Numbered from the stretch's first letter, positions 9,261 through 18,718 are shown. The stretch is DNA of 64,000 bases from Clostridium_AD sp036569345 (GCF_036569345.1 NZ_DATCQT010000055.1:62001-126000); one strand, 5' to 3'. Notes: generated by a model not told the origin, from the letters alone. Made by a program: numbers and translations.

Positions 9261-10139
9261 ATGAAAAAGATAAACGGAATAATATATACTGTACTATCCT
9301 CAGCGGCTTTTGGAGTTATGCCGATTTTAGCAAAAGTAGCTTATCGTGGTGGTGCAAATGTATTAACAGTATTATTTCTTAGGTTCCTTTTAGCGGCTTT
9401 AATTATATTACCTTATATAATTATTAAAAAAAAGGATTTTAGAATAAACAAGAAAGGAATAATACATATTATTTTCTTGGCCATTATAGGATATATTGCT
9501 ACAACTTATACACTATTCATATCCTATAATTATGTAACCGTGGGGTTAGCTACTACGCTTCATTTTGTTTACCCCGTAATAGTAACGGTCTTTGCAGTAA
9601 TTTTGTACCAAGAAAAATTATATTTGAGTAAAATTTTAGCACTAGGTTTGTCTTTGCTGGGAATATATATGCTAGTTGGTAGTGGTGGTTCATTAAATTT
9701 TAAAGGGATATGTTTTGCTATTAGTTCAGGCTTTTTTTATGCATATTACATTATTGGAGTTTCACATAATAAAGTTAATAGTATTGATATTTTTGTTCTT
9801 AATTTTTATTTATCCTCTGCAGCTGCGCTAGGCGTTTTCATAATGGGAATGATTAGTGGAGGATTGGATTTTAATTTGAGACCTTATAGCTTTTTAGCTT
9901 CTGGTGGAATTGCTCTAGTATCTACAGTTTTAGCCCTTTCACTGTTTTTAAAGGGTATAAAAATTATAGGGCCATCGAATGCTGCTATACTAAGTACTTT
10001 AGAACCTATTGCGAGTATTGTACTTGGGGTTTTAATTTTAAGGGAACATCTATCCACTTCCATTGTAATTGGATGTGTTTTGATTTTGTTCTCAGTAATA
10101 ATTCTTACATTGGGGCAAAAGGAGAAGTATAACATTTAG
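9261..10139 (+). CDS. EamA/DMT-family transporter
   Basis: A 292-residue inner-membrane protein with ten predicted hydrophobic segments arranged as two EamA repeats (about 1-135 and 145-290). Typical repeat motifs are visible: ILAKVAYRGGANVLTVLFLRF in the first and SNAAILSTLEPIASIVLGVLILREHL near the end of the second. Members export amino acids or other small metabolites; the substrate cannot be told from sequence. It lies 85 bp after the agmatine regulator on the same strand with no clear terminator between, so co-transcription is possible, and a polyamine-related substrate would be speculation. Confidence 0.85.
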   Translation: MKKINGIIYTVLSSAAFGVMPILAKVAYRGGANVLTVLFLRFLLAALIILPYIIIKKKDFRINKKGIIHIIFLAIIGYIATTYTLFISYNYVTVGLATTLHFVYPVIVTVFAVILYQEKLYLSKILALGLSLLGIYMLVGSGGSLNFKGICFAISSGFFYAYYIIGVSHNKVNSIDIFVLNFYLSSAAALGVFIMGMISGGLDFNLRPYSFLASGGIALVSTVLALSLFLKGIKIIGPSNAAILSTLEPIASIVLGVLILREHLSTSIVIGCVLILFSVIILTLGQKEKYNI

Positions 10140-10166
10140 AAATAGATACACGAATTCCACTACGAA

Positions 10167-10198
10167 AAAACCAACTCCTTGATAATGGAGTTGGTTTT
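10167..10198. terminator. Bidirectional terminator
   Basis: AAAACCAACTCC pairs perfectly with GGAGTTGGTTTT around an 8-nt loop, between the convergent EamA and beta-CASP genes. Its right half is also the left edge of the duplicated segment repeated at 16997. Confidence 0.85.
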
Positions 10199-11983
10199 AT
10201 ATTTTTTACTTTTTTATAGAATGATTTTTATTTCATAATATTACTTGAATTCCTCTTCATCGTAAATTAAATCTTTTATAATATCGAGCAATTTCCCCTT
10301 ATCTAGCGTTTCGATATTATTTATTTCTTTAATCTCCTTTATCAATTTGTTTCTTAGATTTTCATCAGCCTTATATACTTTATAATCTCTATTAGCACTA
10401 TATGTCTTGTCAGTTTTATTAATTTTATTAACTTTTTCGTTTATATAGAATTCCTCTCCACTTTCAACAATTTTGGAGCTGTAGCCCTTAGAATCCAACA
10501 ACTGTTTAAAACTATCCTGTGCCTCTTTATCTCCATGAACAAGCAGAATTTCCTTTGGTTTTTCCATAAATCCTTCTATCCAATTAAACAATCCGTTTCT
10601 ATCAGCATGTCCTGATAATCCCTCAAGGTTATAAATATGAGCTTTTACAGCAATTGGTTCTCCAAATATCTTAACTATTTTTGCGCCTCCCACTATATTT
10701 CGCCCCAAGGTTCCTTCTGCTTGATATCCTACAAAAACAATTGATGATTCTTTTCTCCACAAATTGTACTTAAGATGATGTTTTATTCTACCTGCATCAC
10801 ACATACCACTTGCAGAAATAATTATTGCCTTGCTTTGAATTTTATTTATTTCCATTGAATCATTCGAAGTAACAGAGAATCTCAAACCATCGAATCTAAA
10901 TGGATACTCTCCCCTCATTATAAGTTCCTTAGCTTCTTTGTCATAATCTTCATTATGGCTTTCAAAGATCTTTGTTGCTTGAATAGCTAAAGGACTATCA
11001 ATATAAACTTGAATATCCTTCAAATCTTCATTTTCTACATATTTATTTAGTTCATATAAAATCTCCTGAGTCCTCCCCACTGCAAATGAAGGTATAATAA
11101 CATTTCCCCCTCTCGCAAAGGTCTCCTTAATTATTTTTAATAACTCCTTTAAATCTTCCTTAATCTCAGGATGAACCCGGTTACCGTAAGTGGTCTCTAT
11201 TATCAAGTAATCAGTATGATTAATAATGGTTGGATCTTTTATAATTGACTTGTTTATATTGCCTAAATCACCACTGTATACAAGTTTTACTTCTTCTTGA
11301 TTTTTTTCAGTCATATATAATTCAACAATTGCCGAACCCAAAAGATGCCCTGCATCTCTAAATCTTATTTTTAACCCATCAAAAACATCTATCATCTCAT
11401 CATAGGGAAATGCTCTAAAAAGTGAAAGAGACAGCTCAGCCAATTTAAATGTATATAATGGCTCTAAAGTTTTTAATCCTTGACGTTTTCTTTTTTTATT
11501 TTTCCACTCAACCTCAGATTCATGAATGTGACCACTGTCTGGAAGCATAATGCTGCATAAATCCATTGTTGCTTCAGTTGATAAAATCTCTCCCTTAAAT
11601 CCCATCTTATAAAGTAGCGGTATTCTTCCACTATGATCTATATGGGCATGTGATAAAATCACATAATCTACCTCTTTAGGATTAAAATCAAATGTCTCAT
11701 TTGCAAATACCTTTTCACCTTTACCCTGATACAAACCACAATCAAGCAAAACAGTCTTTCCGTTTATGTGTAAAATGTGACATGAACCTGTAACAGTTTT
11801 TGCTGCTCCATAGAATTGAATATTCATAATAATCCTCCTCTTCATCATGTGAATAGGTGCTTTATATACAGTTAAGGATCTTAGAACTACTTTCATTGGA
11901 TAAGGGTGCTGCAGAATTACGCTAAATTTCGTCTAAATCTTTCAAAACATTCAGATATTTCTTTCTATTATAACAGAAATATG
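10179..11983. repeat. Copy A of a 1.7-1.8 kb duplication
   Basis: This segment, including the beta-CASP gene, matches 16997-18718 at high identity. Homology starts at TTGATAATGGAG on the left and ends at ACAGAAATATG on the right. Copy A has extra upstream sequence (about 11860-11945) that copy B lacks. Confidence 0.85.
10241..11827 (-). CDS. Metallo-beta-lactamase / beta-CASP family hydrolase (RNase-like), copy A
   Basis: A 528-residue cytoplasmic protein. It has the metallo-beta-lactamase zinc motif SHAHIDHSGRIP near residue 58, a later histidine in DAGHLLGSAI, the YSGDLGN strand, the beta-CASP insertion with IIETTYGNR and SFAVGRTQEILYEL, and the C-terminal RMMBL domain with GLSGHADRNGLFNW and LVHGDKEAQ. 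Such proteins are CPSF73-like exo/endoribonucleases, or unassigned hydrolases of the YSH1 group. The start at MNIQFYGAAKTVTGSCH follows GAGGAGG; upstream in-frame codons are not needed. It is about 93% identical by eye to the protein at 17058-18641. Confidence 0.88.
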   Translation of the reverse strand: MNIQFYGAAKTVTGSCHILHINGKTVLLDCGLYQGKGEKVFANETFDFNPKEVDYVILSHAHIDHSGRIPLLYKMGFKGEILSTEATMDLCSIMLPDSGHIHESEVEWKNKKRKRQGLKTLEPLYTFKLAELSLSLFRAFPYDEMIDVFDGLKIRFRDAGHLLGSAIVELYMTEKNQEEVKLVYSGDLGNINKSIIKDPTIINHTDYLIIETTYGNRVHPEIKEDLKELLKIIKETFARGGNVIIPSFAVGRTQEILYELNKYVENEDLKDIQVYIDSPLAIQATKIFESHNEDYDKEAKELIMRGEYPFRFDGLRFSVTSNDSMEINKIQSKAIIISASGMCDAGRIKHHLKYNLWRKESSIVFVGYQAEGTLGRNIVGGAKIVKIFGEPIAVKAHIYNLEGLSGHADRNGLFNWIEGFMEKPKEILLVHGDKEAQDSFKQLLDSKGYSSKIVESGEEFYINEKVNKINKTDKTYSANRDYKVYKADENLRNKLIKEIKEINNIETLDKGKLLDIIKDLIYDEEEFK

Positions 11984-12034
11984 ATAATATACATAGCTTG
12001 CCTTTAATTATTTTCTAAATACTTTCACAGCATT

Positions 12035-12072
12035 AAAAACCGACAAGACTTATAAAGTCCTATCGGTTTTTT
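12035..12072. terminator. Terminator after the chemoreceptor gene
   Basis: AAAAACCGA pairs with TCGGTTTTT, with inner GACTT/AAGTC. It serves the minus-strand chemoreceptor, whose stop is 8 bp away. Confidence 0.8.
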
Positions 12073-12079
12073 ATTTATT

Positions 12080-14170
12080 TTATAACTTAAATTTTTGAAT
12101 TATATTATTTAGCTTCTCTGCTAATATTGCTTGATTTTCAGAAGCTTTTGATATTTCTTGGACTGCCATAACAGATTCATTAACACTTGCTAATATTTCC
12201 TCAGAGCTAGCAACTGATTCCTCAGCTGTAGCAGATATGTTTTCAATTGCATTTCTGATTTCTGATATAGTTTCATTTACTATACTCATTGAAGCTCCAA
12301 TATCCGAGGATATCTTATTGGTTTCTACGGCATCTTCGCCGTATTGTTTACCTGTATCTACAAACAAATCATAATCAGGTTTAACCTTAGTATCAATAAA
12401 GTTCAATACCTCCTGAGCGTTTCTCGTAAGATTTTGGAATGCATTCTCAACTTTTTCAGTTACCTCCTTAATTTTTTTAACTGTAGCCTCTGACGCTTCA
12501 GCTAATTTTCTAACTTCATCAGCAACCACGGCAAAGCCTTTACCCTGTTCTCCTGCTCTTGCTGCTTCGATAGCTGCATTAAGTGCAAGAAGATTTGTCT
12601 GACTTGCTATATTTCCTATTTCCTCTGCCATTATCTTAACTTCACTAACAACCTTACCATCTTTAATTGCTTTTAATATACTTTCTTGCTTCTCCAAATA
12701 TAATTTATTTGTGTTACTAGAGCTATTTTCAGCAGTTTTTCTAACTTGCTTGGCTTTTATTTCTATATTATTCGCAATCTCAGTTCCCTTATTTGCACGT
12801 CCAGTAACATTAGCCACATTCTCTGCAATACTTTCTGTAGTTGCATTTACTTCTTCTGTAGTTGCACTTAACTGTTCTGCACCTAAAGATACTTGCTTTA
12901 CTGATTCATTAATAAGCTCCATTTTTGATGATATTTCTTCGGTTGTAGCAGAAATAGTATTTGAAGATTCTAATACCTCAGTTGAATTTTTTGTTAATTC
13001 TCCAACAATTTTTATTAATTCTTCCCTTAGTTTTATTAAACTGTTTCCCATAATACCTATTTCATCTTTGCTTGATATCATTTGGCTAATGTTAATGTCA
13101 TTATAACTTAAATCTAGCTCAGCTAATTTACCAATAAAACCTGTTGCAACTTCTATTGGTCTAGATATTCTTCTGCCAATAATTAATGCAATAATTATAG
13201 AAAGTATAATTCCTAGGGTTATAATTAAAAGAATAATATATATTGAATCATTTAAGGCTTTAAATACTTCTGAACTAGGTACTTTAACACCCATAATTTG
13301 ACCATTATTCAACGTATAAAAACCCATCATCTGCTTATGACCCTCAAAGTTTGTCTCGAGTACCATAGATTTTTTATTACTTAATTCATCTGTTATAAAT
13401 TTATATTTTGCATTTTCTAAAGTGTCTAATTTATCCGTCGGTTTTTTGTCCGTAGAAACTACAAAACTGTAATCCTTATCTAGCAAAAATGCAGAACCTG
13501 TATCATATATCTTTGTATTTAAAATTATTTTTCTCAAACTTTCAAAGGAAATATCCATACCTGCAACTCCGACTAATTCATTATTAGCATACACAGGCAT
13601 GGTATAAGAAATCATATTTACTTTACTAGCTGAGTCTATATAAGGTTTTGACCAAACCCCTTGTTTAGCTTTAATCGGGCTATAATACCAATCCATATCG
13701 GGATTACTTTCCTTAAAGTCGGCTAAATTTGCATTATCCCGAGTCATCCAACTTTGTTTTTTCTGCTCATCATATTTATAAGTTGCAGCATATGGTTTAC
13801 CACTTCCTGTAAAGCTAGGTTCGAAATTTATATATAATCCTACAAGACCAGTATTGCTATCACCTAAACTCTTCATTAAAGGAATTAACTGACTTTCGTA
13901 TGTACTCATATAACTGCTATCTTTAACCTTAGAAACTTTCATTGTCCCTAAAACTAGTCCAGATAACTCTTTTACAGTGTTTTCCACCTTTGTTGTCTGT
14001 ACTGTGTATTCATTTCCTATACTAGAAGCTATGTTTAATAAGTTCTCTGTGGCTTCCTGCTTGATTATACTTGTGGATTTAACAATACTTGTAACTCCAA
14101 CAAGTGCTGATACTAAAATTGAACAACTCACTATAGCAACTACTATTTTAGTGCTAATTTTCTTTTTCAA
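12080..14170 (-). CDS. Methyl-accepting chemotaxis protein, dCache type
   Basis: An intact transmembrane chemoreceptor of 696 residues. It has TM1 at about 8-30 and an extracellular dCache sensor at about 35-300 with WYYSPIKAKQGVWSKPYID and GVAGMDISFESLR. TM2 is at about 308-330 and HAMP follows. The cytoplasmic methylation/signalling domain carries the tip QTNLLALNAAIEAARAGEQG, which contacts CheA and CheW. The start is taken as TTG: AAGGAGG lies 8 nt upstream of it, whereas the upstream ATG overlaps that ribosome binding site. dCache receptors bind amino acids and other small ligands; the ligand is unknown. A MA-domain section with GKQYGEDAVETNK before the C-terminal helix is less regular than usual. 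Confidence 0.92.
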   Translation of the reverse strand: MKKKISTKIVVAIVSCSILVSALVGVTSIVKSTSIIKQEATENLLNIASSIGNEYTVQTTKVENTVKELSGLVLGTMKVSKVKDSSYMSTYESQLIPLMKSLGDSNTGLVGLYINFEPSFTGSGKPYAATYKYDEQKKQSWMTRDNANLADFKESNPDMDWYYSPIKAKQGVWSKPYIDSASKVNMISYTMPVYANNELVGVAGMDISFESLRKIILNTKIYDTGSAFLLDKDYSFVVSTDKKPTDKLDTLENAKYKFITDELSNKKSMVLETNFEGHKQMMGFYTLNNGQIMGVKVPSSEVFKALNDSIYIILLIITLGIILSIIIALIIGRRISRPIEVATGFIGKLAELDLSYNDINISQMISSKDEIGIMGNSLIKLREELIKIVGELTKNSTEVLESSNTISATTEEISSKMELINESVKQVSLGAEQLSATTEEVNATTESIAENVANVTGRANKGTEIANNIEIKAKQVRKTAENSSSNTNKLYLEKQESILKAIKDGKVVSEVKIMAEEIGNIASQTNLLALNAAIEAARAGEQGKGFAVVADEVRKLAEASEATVKKIKEVTEKVENAFQNLTRNAQEVLNFIDTKVKPDYDLFVDTGKQYGEDAVETNKISSDIGASMSIVNETISEIRNAIENISATAEESVASSEEILASVNESVMAVQEISKASENQAILAEKLNNIIQKFKL

Positions 14171-14338
14171 AAAAGTTACCTCCTTCATTTGTTTTTTGAT
14201 ATAATATGATAAAAAACAACAATCTATTATATATCGAGTTAATCTAAGAATTATTTATAGGTATCTCCAAAAAATTAATAAGAAGAAACTGTTTCCAGTT
14301 TCTTCTATGGTTAATTAATTGATCCTTTTATTTACTAA

Positions 14339-14903
14339 TTAGAACCTAATATCAACTTTCTTATAACTTTCTTTCAGGAAATCTCTGTATAAATTTCTAA
14401 ATAAAGCACCCCCAGTACCTCCTTTTTCCATCAACATTGCCGTTGTTTCAAAATCTCGTTCAATGTCCTTGCTATTTTTAAACCATTTTTTTATTTCTTC
14501 ACTCGCTTTTAGCACTCCTTTATATCCGATATTTTTTATAGGTGGATTCAAATAATCTTTAGCATTATTTTTTATGGCAACAACTATTGATTTTTTTATG
14601 TCATAATTTTTATTAGTACTGTGTATTGTATAGCTTAGATTTTTCGAGGACATTGGACCTTTTTCTTTTCTTGCCAACTCAAGATTGTTAAGTTGAGTTT
14701 TAACTTTACTGCCCTGTTGTTTGGTATCCACTAAATAAGCAAAATTTTCATCATACCCATACATAGCCACATAATGTCCAGCGAAGTGTATTTTATTTGT
14801 GAAATAATCTAAATGATAACAATCAAGCTTGAGTCCAACAGGAATATTTTGTTGTTTCACAATGCTGACCTATAAATGGTTTGAAATTCTTAATTAAATT
14901 CAT
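14339..14903 (-). pseudogene. BtrH-N/DUF4872-type gene with an internal out-of-frame deletion
   Basis: An ATG at 14903 with AAGGAG upstream opens MNLIKNFKPFIGQHCETT, the start of a BtrH N-terminal (acyl-transfer, cysteine protease-like) domain with its cysteine. The reading then shifts frame at about 14855. From there to 14339 the other frame encodes NIPVGLKLDCYHLDYF, HFAGHYVAMYGYDE, and a C-terminal helical part that fits DUF4872. About 90 residues expected between the two parts are absent. The junction sequence GAAACAACAAAA would fit a microhomology deletion (AAACAACA). A 173-residue ORF opening at GTG 14860 is only the 3' remnant. Family assignment is from recalled motif patterns. Confidence 0.7.
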
Positions 14904-14960
14904 CGTAACATCTCCTTAATTATACCTAGTCTTTGCTTGAATTTATATATTGAAATATTA

Positions 14961-15523
14961 TTATTCATTTTCATTCACAAATTCCAACTGAATATTAGGA
15001 TTAGCCTTTAGTGTTGGCACTGATATTTCCGCAAAAACGCTATTTGGAATAATGTCATTTACAATTAATTTAACCACGCCTTGGGCTTGTTGGCAAACTT
15101 CTTTTCTAGTCCTTCCCAAATGACATGGGCTTGTTCATGTTTAATAACACCACCAGGTTTAAACAGATTTTCGTTTTCCATCTGTCTTCCACCAGTAGTA
15201 GCTTCAAGTGAGCCTGGAACAGCTGTATCTGAGTTCTCATTATAATCAGGTATAGAACATGTAGGTCTTATAATCCACTCAAGTTTTCTATTCCAATGAA
15301 TTAATTTAATAAAATTGATTATTTCTGAATATCTGTCTTTTGCCCAATCCGGAGCATAGCTCTTCCAGGATTCTGCGTCCGGTAGATATACCAAATCAGG
15401 AACACCTACCATAGGTTCTATAACAAACATAATAGCTTTGTCTCCATATATATACTTAATAAATTTCCATCCCATAATTGCTTTTTTAACTTTAACTTTG
15501 AAAATTTTATTAAACAATTTCAT
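14961..15523 (-). pseudogene. Unrecognised gene with a probable single-base frameshift
   Basis: The first frame (15065-15523) gives 152 residues ending KKFANKPKAWLN. The adjacent frame continues without a stop as GVVKLIVNDIIPNSVFAEI and so on to a stop at 14961. Adding one A in CCCAAGGCG at about 15080 would fuse both into one protein of about 187 residues ending ANPNIQLEFVNENE. The C-terminal 87 bp recurs at 22011-22097, which supports reading it as coding. It contains KHEQAH, an HExxH match, but no other zincin landmark, so no enzymatic role is assigned. It lies upstream of the broken BtrH-type gene on the same strand. Sequencing error cannot be excluded. Confidence 0.5.
14965..15051 (-). 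repeat. 87-bp coding repeat, copy 1
   Basis: It aligns without gaps to 22011-22097 at roughly 85% identity. It encodes the C-terminus SVFAEISVPTLKANPNIQL of the frameshifted gene. Confidence 0.7.
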
Positions 15524-15551
15524 ATAATTCCCTCCAATCTACTCCCTATTC

Positions 15552-15597
15552 CCTACTGCCACCCACGTGGCAAGTGGCAAGTTATAAATTCTTTTAA
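15552..15597. repeat. 46-bp palindromic repeat, copy 1
   Basis: It matches 16951-16996 with one mismatch. The core GCCACCCACGTGGC is an inverted repeat, followed by AAGTGGCAAGTTATAAATTC. The two copies flank the Rpn gene as direct repeats. The rest of the 294-bp gap before the Rpn gene is featureless A+T-rich DNA. Confidence 0.75.
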
Positions 15598-15817
15598 AGC
15601 ACTTTTACTATTATATTTTTTATACTTTGCTCGACAAAATATTTATTTTATTATACCATTATTACCTTATATTAAATGTAAAAATGTACAATTTTAACTA
15701 ACCCTCATCAATATCAAATAATTTCTCGTATGCGAATATATGTTCCCATTACGGTAATAATATTAATATAACATATATTATTTCAGTGTTAAATTTGATA
15801 TAATGAGGAGAGTTGAA

Positions 15818-16846
15818 ATGGGTTTTAAAAAAGATTTAAATAACATTCATGACAAAAGTTATAAAGATTTGTTTTCTACAAAGGATGCTTTTTTATCCTT
15901 TGTTAACACCTTTATTGAAGAACAATGGGTAGATAAATTAGAAAAAGATAAATTAATACTCACTGATAAATCTTACATTTTATCTGATTATGAAGAATTA
16001 GAATCCGATATAGTATACAGTGCAACTATTGGAAAAGAGAATGTAATATTTTATGTTCTTCTAGAGCTACAATCCAGTGTAGATCACAGCATGCCTATAC
16101 GATTGTTAATGTATATGGTAGAACTATGGAGAGAGACATTAAGAGATAGCAAAAAAAACGAAATTAAAAGAAAAACCTATAGACTTCCTGCAATCATTCC
16201 CATAGTTCTTTATAATGGCACAAAAAAATGGACCTGTGCTAGGAATTTTAAGGATATTGTAAATAAAAGTGGATTGTTTGGAGATAATATTTTAGACTTT
16301 AAATACATACTAGTAGACATAAACAGATATTCTAAAGAATATTTATATGGGTTTAAAAATATTGCCGCAGCCATCTTTTTGTTAGATCAAAATATAAATG
16401 CCATTGAATATTTGGAAAGATTAAAGGATATAGTAATTGGTTTTAATAAATTAACTTCTGAGGAGAAATTACTATTAAAAGGATGGATTAAAAATACAAC
16501 TAGTAACAATCAAATATATAATATGAATGAGCTAGTAGAAAATATATTTGACGAAAATAAAAATGAGGAGGTTGAAATTATGGTTTCTAATGCATCAAAC
16601 ATCTTTGTTAAATTAAAAAGTGATGGGATAAAAGAAGGTTTAGATGAAGGCATCAAAGAAGGGATGAAAAAGGGTATTGCAGAAGGTAAAGCCGAACTCC
16701 TTATAAATCAGTTAATGAAAAAATTCAATGGACTTTCTGATTACTATATAGAAAAAATTAAATGTTTACCCGAAGATGTCATTCAGCAAATAGGAACGGA
16801 TATCTTTGATTTAGAAAGTGTTGATGATATAAAAAAATACTTATAG
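15818..16846 (+). CDS. Rpn-family recombination-promoting nuclease / putative transposase
   Basis: A 342-residue PD-(D/E)XK-type protein. The N-terminal half is the Rpn/transposase_31 domain: HDKSYKDLFSTKDAFLSFVN at the start, then ESDIVYSATI and FYVLLELQSSVDHSMPIR, which supply the metal-binding Asp and the ExQ pair at about residues 60-90. The C-terminus has short glycine-spaced helices (GLDEGIKEGMKKGIAEGK), usual in the family. E. coli RpnA-type proteins are DNA endonucleases that raise RecA-independent recombination. The start follows GAGGAG; the upstream in-frame ATG lies within it. It is flanked by direct copies of a 46-bp repeat. A remnant of a second member's C-terminus lies at 23941. 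Confidence 0.85.
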   Translation: MGFKKDLNNIHDKSYKDLFSTKDAFLSFVNTFIEEQWVDKLEKDKLILTDKSYILSDYEELESDIVYSATIGKENVIFYVLLELQSSVDHSMPIRLLMYMVELWRETLRDSKKNEIKRKTYRLPAIIPIVLYNGTKKWTCARNFKDIVNKSGLFGDNILDFKYILVDINRYSKEYLYGFKNIAAAIFLLDQNINAIEYLERLKDIVIGFNKLTSEEKLLLKGWIKNTTSNNQIYNMNELVENIFDENKNEEVEIMVSNASNIFVKLKSDGIKEGLDEGIKEGMKKGIAEGKAELLINQLMKKFNGLSDYYIEKIKCLPEDVIQQIGTDIFDLESVDDIKKYL

Positions 16847-16902
16847 AAAATACTATTAGGTCAGGTTATCTGGGTCAAGGTAATAGGAATTTAAATAAGA
16901 TA

Positions 16903-16944
16903 AATAATAAATAACTCTGGTAGCCACCAGAGTTATTTATTATT
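16903..16944. terminator. Perfect 19-bp stem terminator after the Rpn gene
   Basis: AATAATAAATAACTCTGGT pairs with its exact complement across a 4-nt AGCC loop. Confidence 0.75.
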
Positions 16945-16950
16945 TCAATA

Positions 16951-16996
16951 CCTACTGCCACCCACATGGCAAGTGGCAAGTTATAAATTCTTTTAA
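16951..16996. repeat. 46-bp palindromic repeat, copy 2
   Basis: It differs from copy 1 by one base (CACATGG for CACGTGG). Its right end abuts the left edge of duplicated segment B exactly, at 16996/16997. A related shorter piece (TACTGCCACACACGTG) lies just beyond the other edge of copy B, near 18729. Confidence 0.75.
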
Positions 16997-18718
16997 TTGA
17001 TAATGGAGTTGGTTTTATATTTATTACTTTTTTATAAAAGATTTTTATTTCATAATATTACTTGAATTCCTCTTCATCGTAAATTAAATCTTTTATAATA
17101 TCGAGTAATTTCCCCTTATCTATCGTTTCTATATTATTTATTTCTTTTATCTCCTTTATCAATTTGCTTCTTAAATTTTCATCAGCCTTATATACTTTAT
17201 AATCTCTATTAGCACTATAAGTCTTGTCAGTTTTGTTAACTTTATTAACTTCATTTATATAGAATTCCTCTCCACTTTCAACAATTTTGGATCTGTAACC
17301 CTTAGAATCTAATAACTGTTTAAAGCTATCCTGTGCTTCTTTATCTCCATGAACAAGCAGAATTTCCTTTGGTTTGTCCATAAACCCTTCTATCCAGTTA
17401 AATAATCCATTTCTATCGGCGTGTCCTGATAATCCTTCTAGGTTATAGATATGAGCTTTAACAGCAATTTGTTCTCCAAATATCTTAACTGTTTTTGCAC
17501 CACGCACTATATTTCGTCCCAAGGTTCCTTCTGCTTGATATCCTACAAAAACAATTGAAGATTCTTCTCTCCACAAATTATATTTAAGATGATGTTTTAT
17601 TCTACCTGCATCACACATACCACTTGCAGAGATAACTATTGCCCTGCTTTGAATTTTATTTATTTCCATTGAATCATTCATCGTCACAGAAAATCTCAAA
17701 CCATCAAATCTAAAAGGATATTCACCCTTCATTACAAGTTCTTTAGCTTCATTGTCATAATCCTCATTATGGCTCTCAAATATCTTTGTTGCTTGAATAG
17801 CTAAAGGACTATCGATGTAAACTTTAATATCCTTCAAATCTTCATTTTCTACATATTTATTTAATTCATATAAAATCTCCTGAGTCCTCCCTACTGCAAA
17901 TGAAGGTATAATAACATTCCCTCCTCTTGCAAAGGTCTCCTTAATTATTTTTAATAACTGCTTTAAATCTTCCTGCATCTCAGGATGAACCCTATTGCCA
18001 TATGTGGTCTCAATTATCAAGTAATCAGTATGATTAATAATGGTTGGATCTTTTATAATTGACTTGTTTAAATTGCCTAAATCACCACTGTATACAAGTT
18101 TTACTTCTTCTTGATTTTTTTCAGTCATATATAATTCAACAATTGCCGAACCCAAAAGATGCCCTGCATCTCTAAATCTTATTTTTAACCCATCAAAAAC
18201 CTCTATCATCTCATCATAGGGAAATGCTCTAAAAAGCGAAAGAGACGCCTCAGCCAATTTAACTGTATATAACGGTTCTAAAGTTTTTAATCCCTGACGT
18301 TTTCTTTTTTTATTTTTCCACCCAACCTCAGATTCATGAATGTGCCCACTGTCTGGAAGCATAATGCTGCATAAATCCATTGTTGCTTCAGTTGATAAAA
18401 TTTCTCCCTTAAATCCCATCTTATAAAGTAGCGGTATTCTTCCACTATGATCTATATGGGCATGTGATAAAATCACATAATCTACATCTTTAGGATTAAA
18501 ATCAAATATCTCATTTGCAAATACCTTTTCCCCTTTACCCTGATATAAACCACAATCAAGCAAAACAGTCTTTCCGTTTATGTGTAAAATGTGGCATGAA
18601 CCTGTAACAGTTTTTGCTGCTCCATAGAATTGAATATTCATAATAATCCTCCTCTTCATCATGTGAATAGATGCTTTCGAAATATTCAGATATTTCTTTC
18701 TATTATAACAGAAATATG
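16997..18718. repeat. Copy B of the beta-CASP gene duplication
   Basis: It is homologous to 10179-11983 and lies in the same orientation. It keeps only the right half of the copy A terminator, so the second gene lacks that hairpin. About 80 bp of upstream DNA is missing relative to copy A. Confidence 0.85.
17058..18641 (-). CDS. Metallo-beta-lactamase / beta-CASP family hydrolase, copy B
   Basis: A 527-residue paralogue of the protein at 10241-11827, with the same zinc motif SHAHIDHSGRIP, SFAVGRTQEILYEL beta-CASP core and GLSGHADRNGLFNW RMMBL region, so both look catalytically complete. Differences are scattered substitutions and one deleted lysine near VNKVNK in the C-terminus. That pattern shows purifying drift, not decay. 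The start MNIQFYG follows GAGGAGG as in copy A. It lacks a clear downstream terminator because the duplication edge cuts it. Copy B might be expressed differently, as its upstream region is shortened. Confidence 0.88.
   Translation of the reverse strand: MNIQFYGAAKTVTGSCHILHINGKTVLLDCGLYQGKGEKVFANEIFDFNPKDVDYVILSHAHIDHSGRIPLLYKMGFKGEILSTEATMDLCSIMLPDSGHIHESEVGWKNKKRKRQGLKTLEPLYTVKLAEASLSLFRAFPYDEMIEVFDGLKIRFRDAGHLLGSAIVELYMTEKNQEEVKLVYSGDLGNLNKSIIKDPTIINHTDYLIIETTYGNRVHPEMQEDLKQLLKIIKETFARGGNVIIPSFAVGRTQEILYELNKYVENEDLKDIKVYIDSPLAIQATKIFESHNEDYDNEAKELVMKGEYPFRFDGLRFSVTMNDSMEINKIQSRAIVISASGMCDAGRIKHHLKYNLWREESSIVFVGYQAEGTLGRNIVRGAKTVKIFGEQIAVKAHIYNLEGLSGHADRNGLFNWIEGFMDKPKEILLVHGDKEAQDSFKQLLDSKGYRSKIVESGEEFYINEVNKVNKTDKTYSANRDYKVYKADENLRSKLIKEIKEINNIETIDKGKLLDIIKDLIYDEEEFK

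Noticed and set aside
15065..15523. Zinc peptidase call based on HEQAH
   Set aside because: Only the short HExxH pattern is present; there is no third ligand motif and the gene is frameshifted.
15793..15817. TATAAT just before the Rpn gene as its -10 box
   Set aside because: Transcription from it would start inside or after the ribosome binding site, so it is unlikely to be the promoter.
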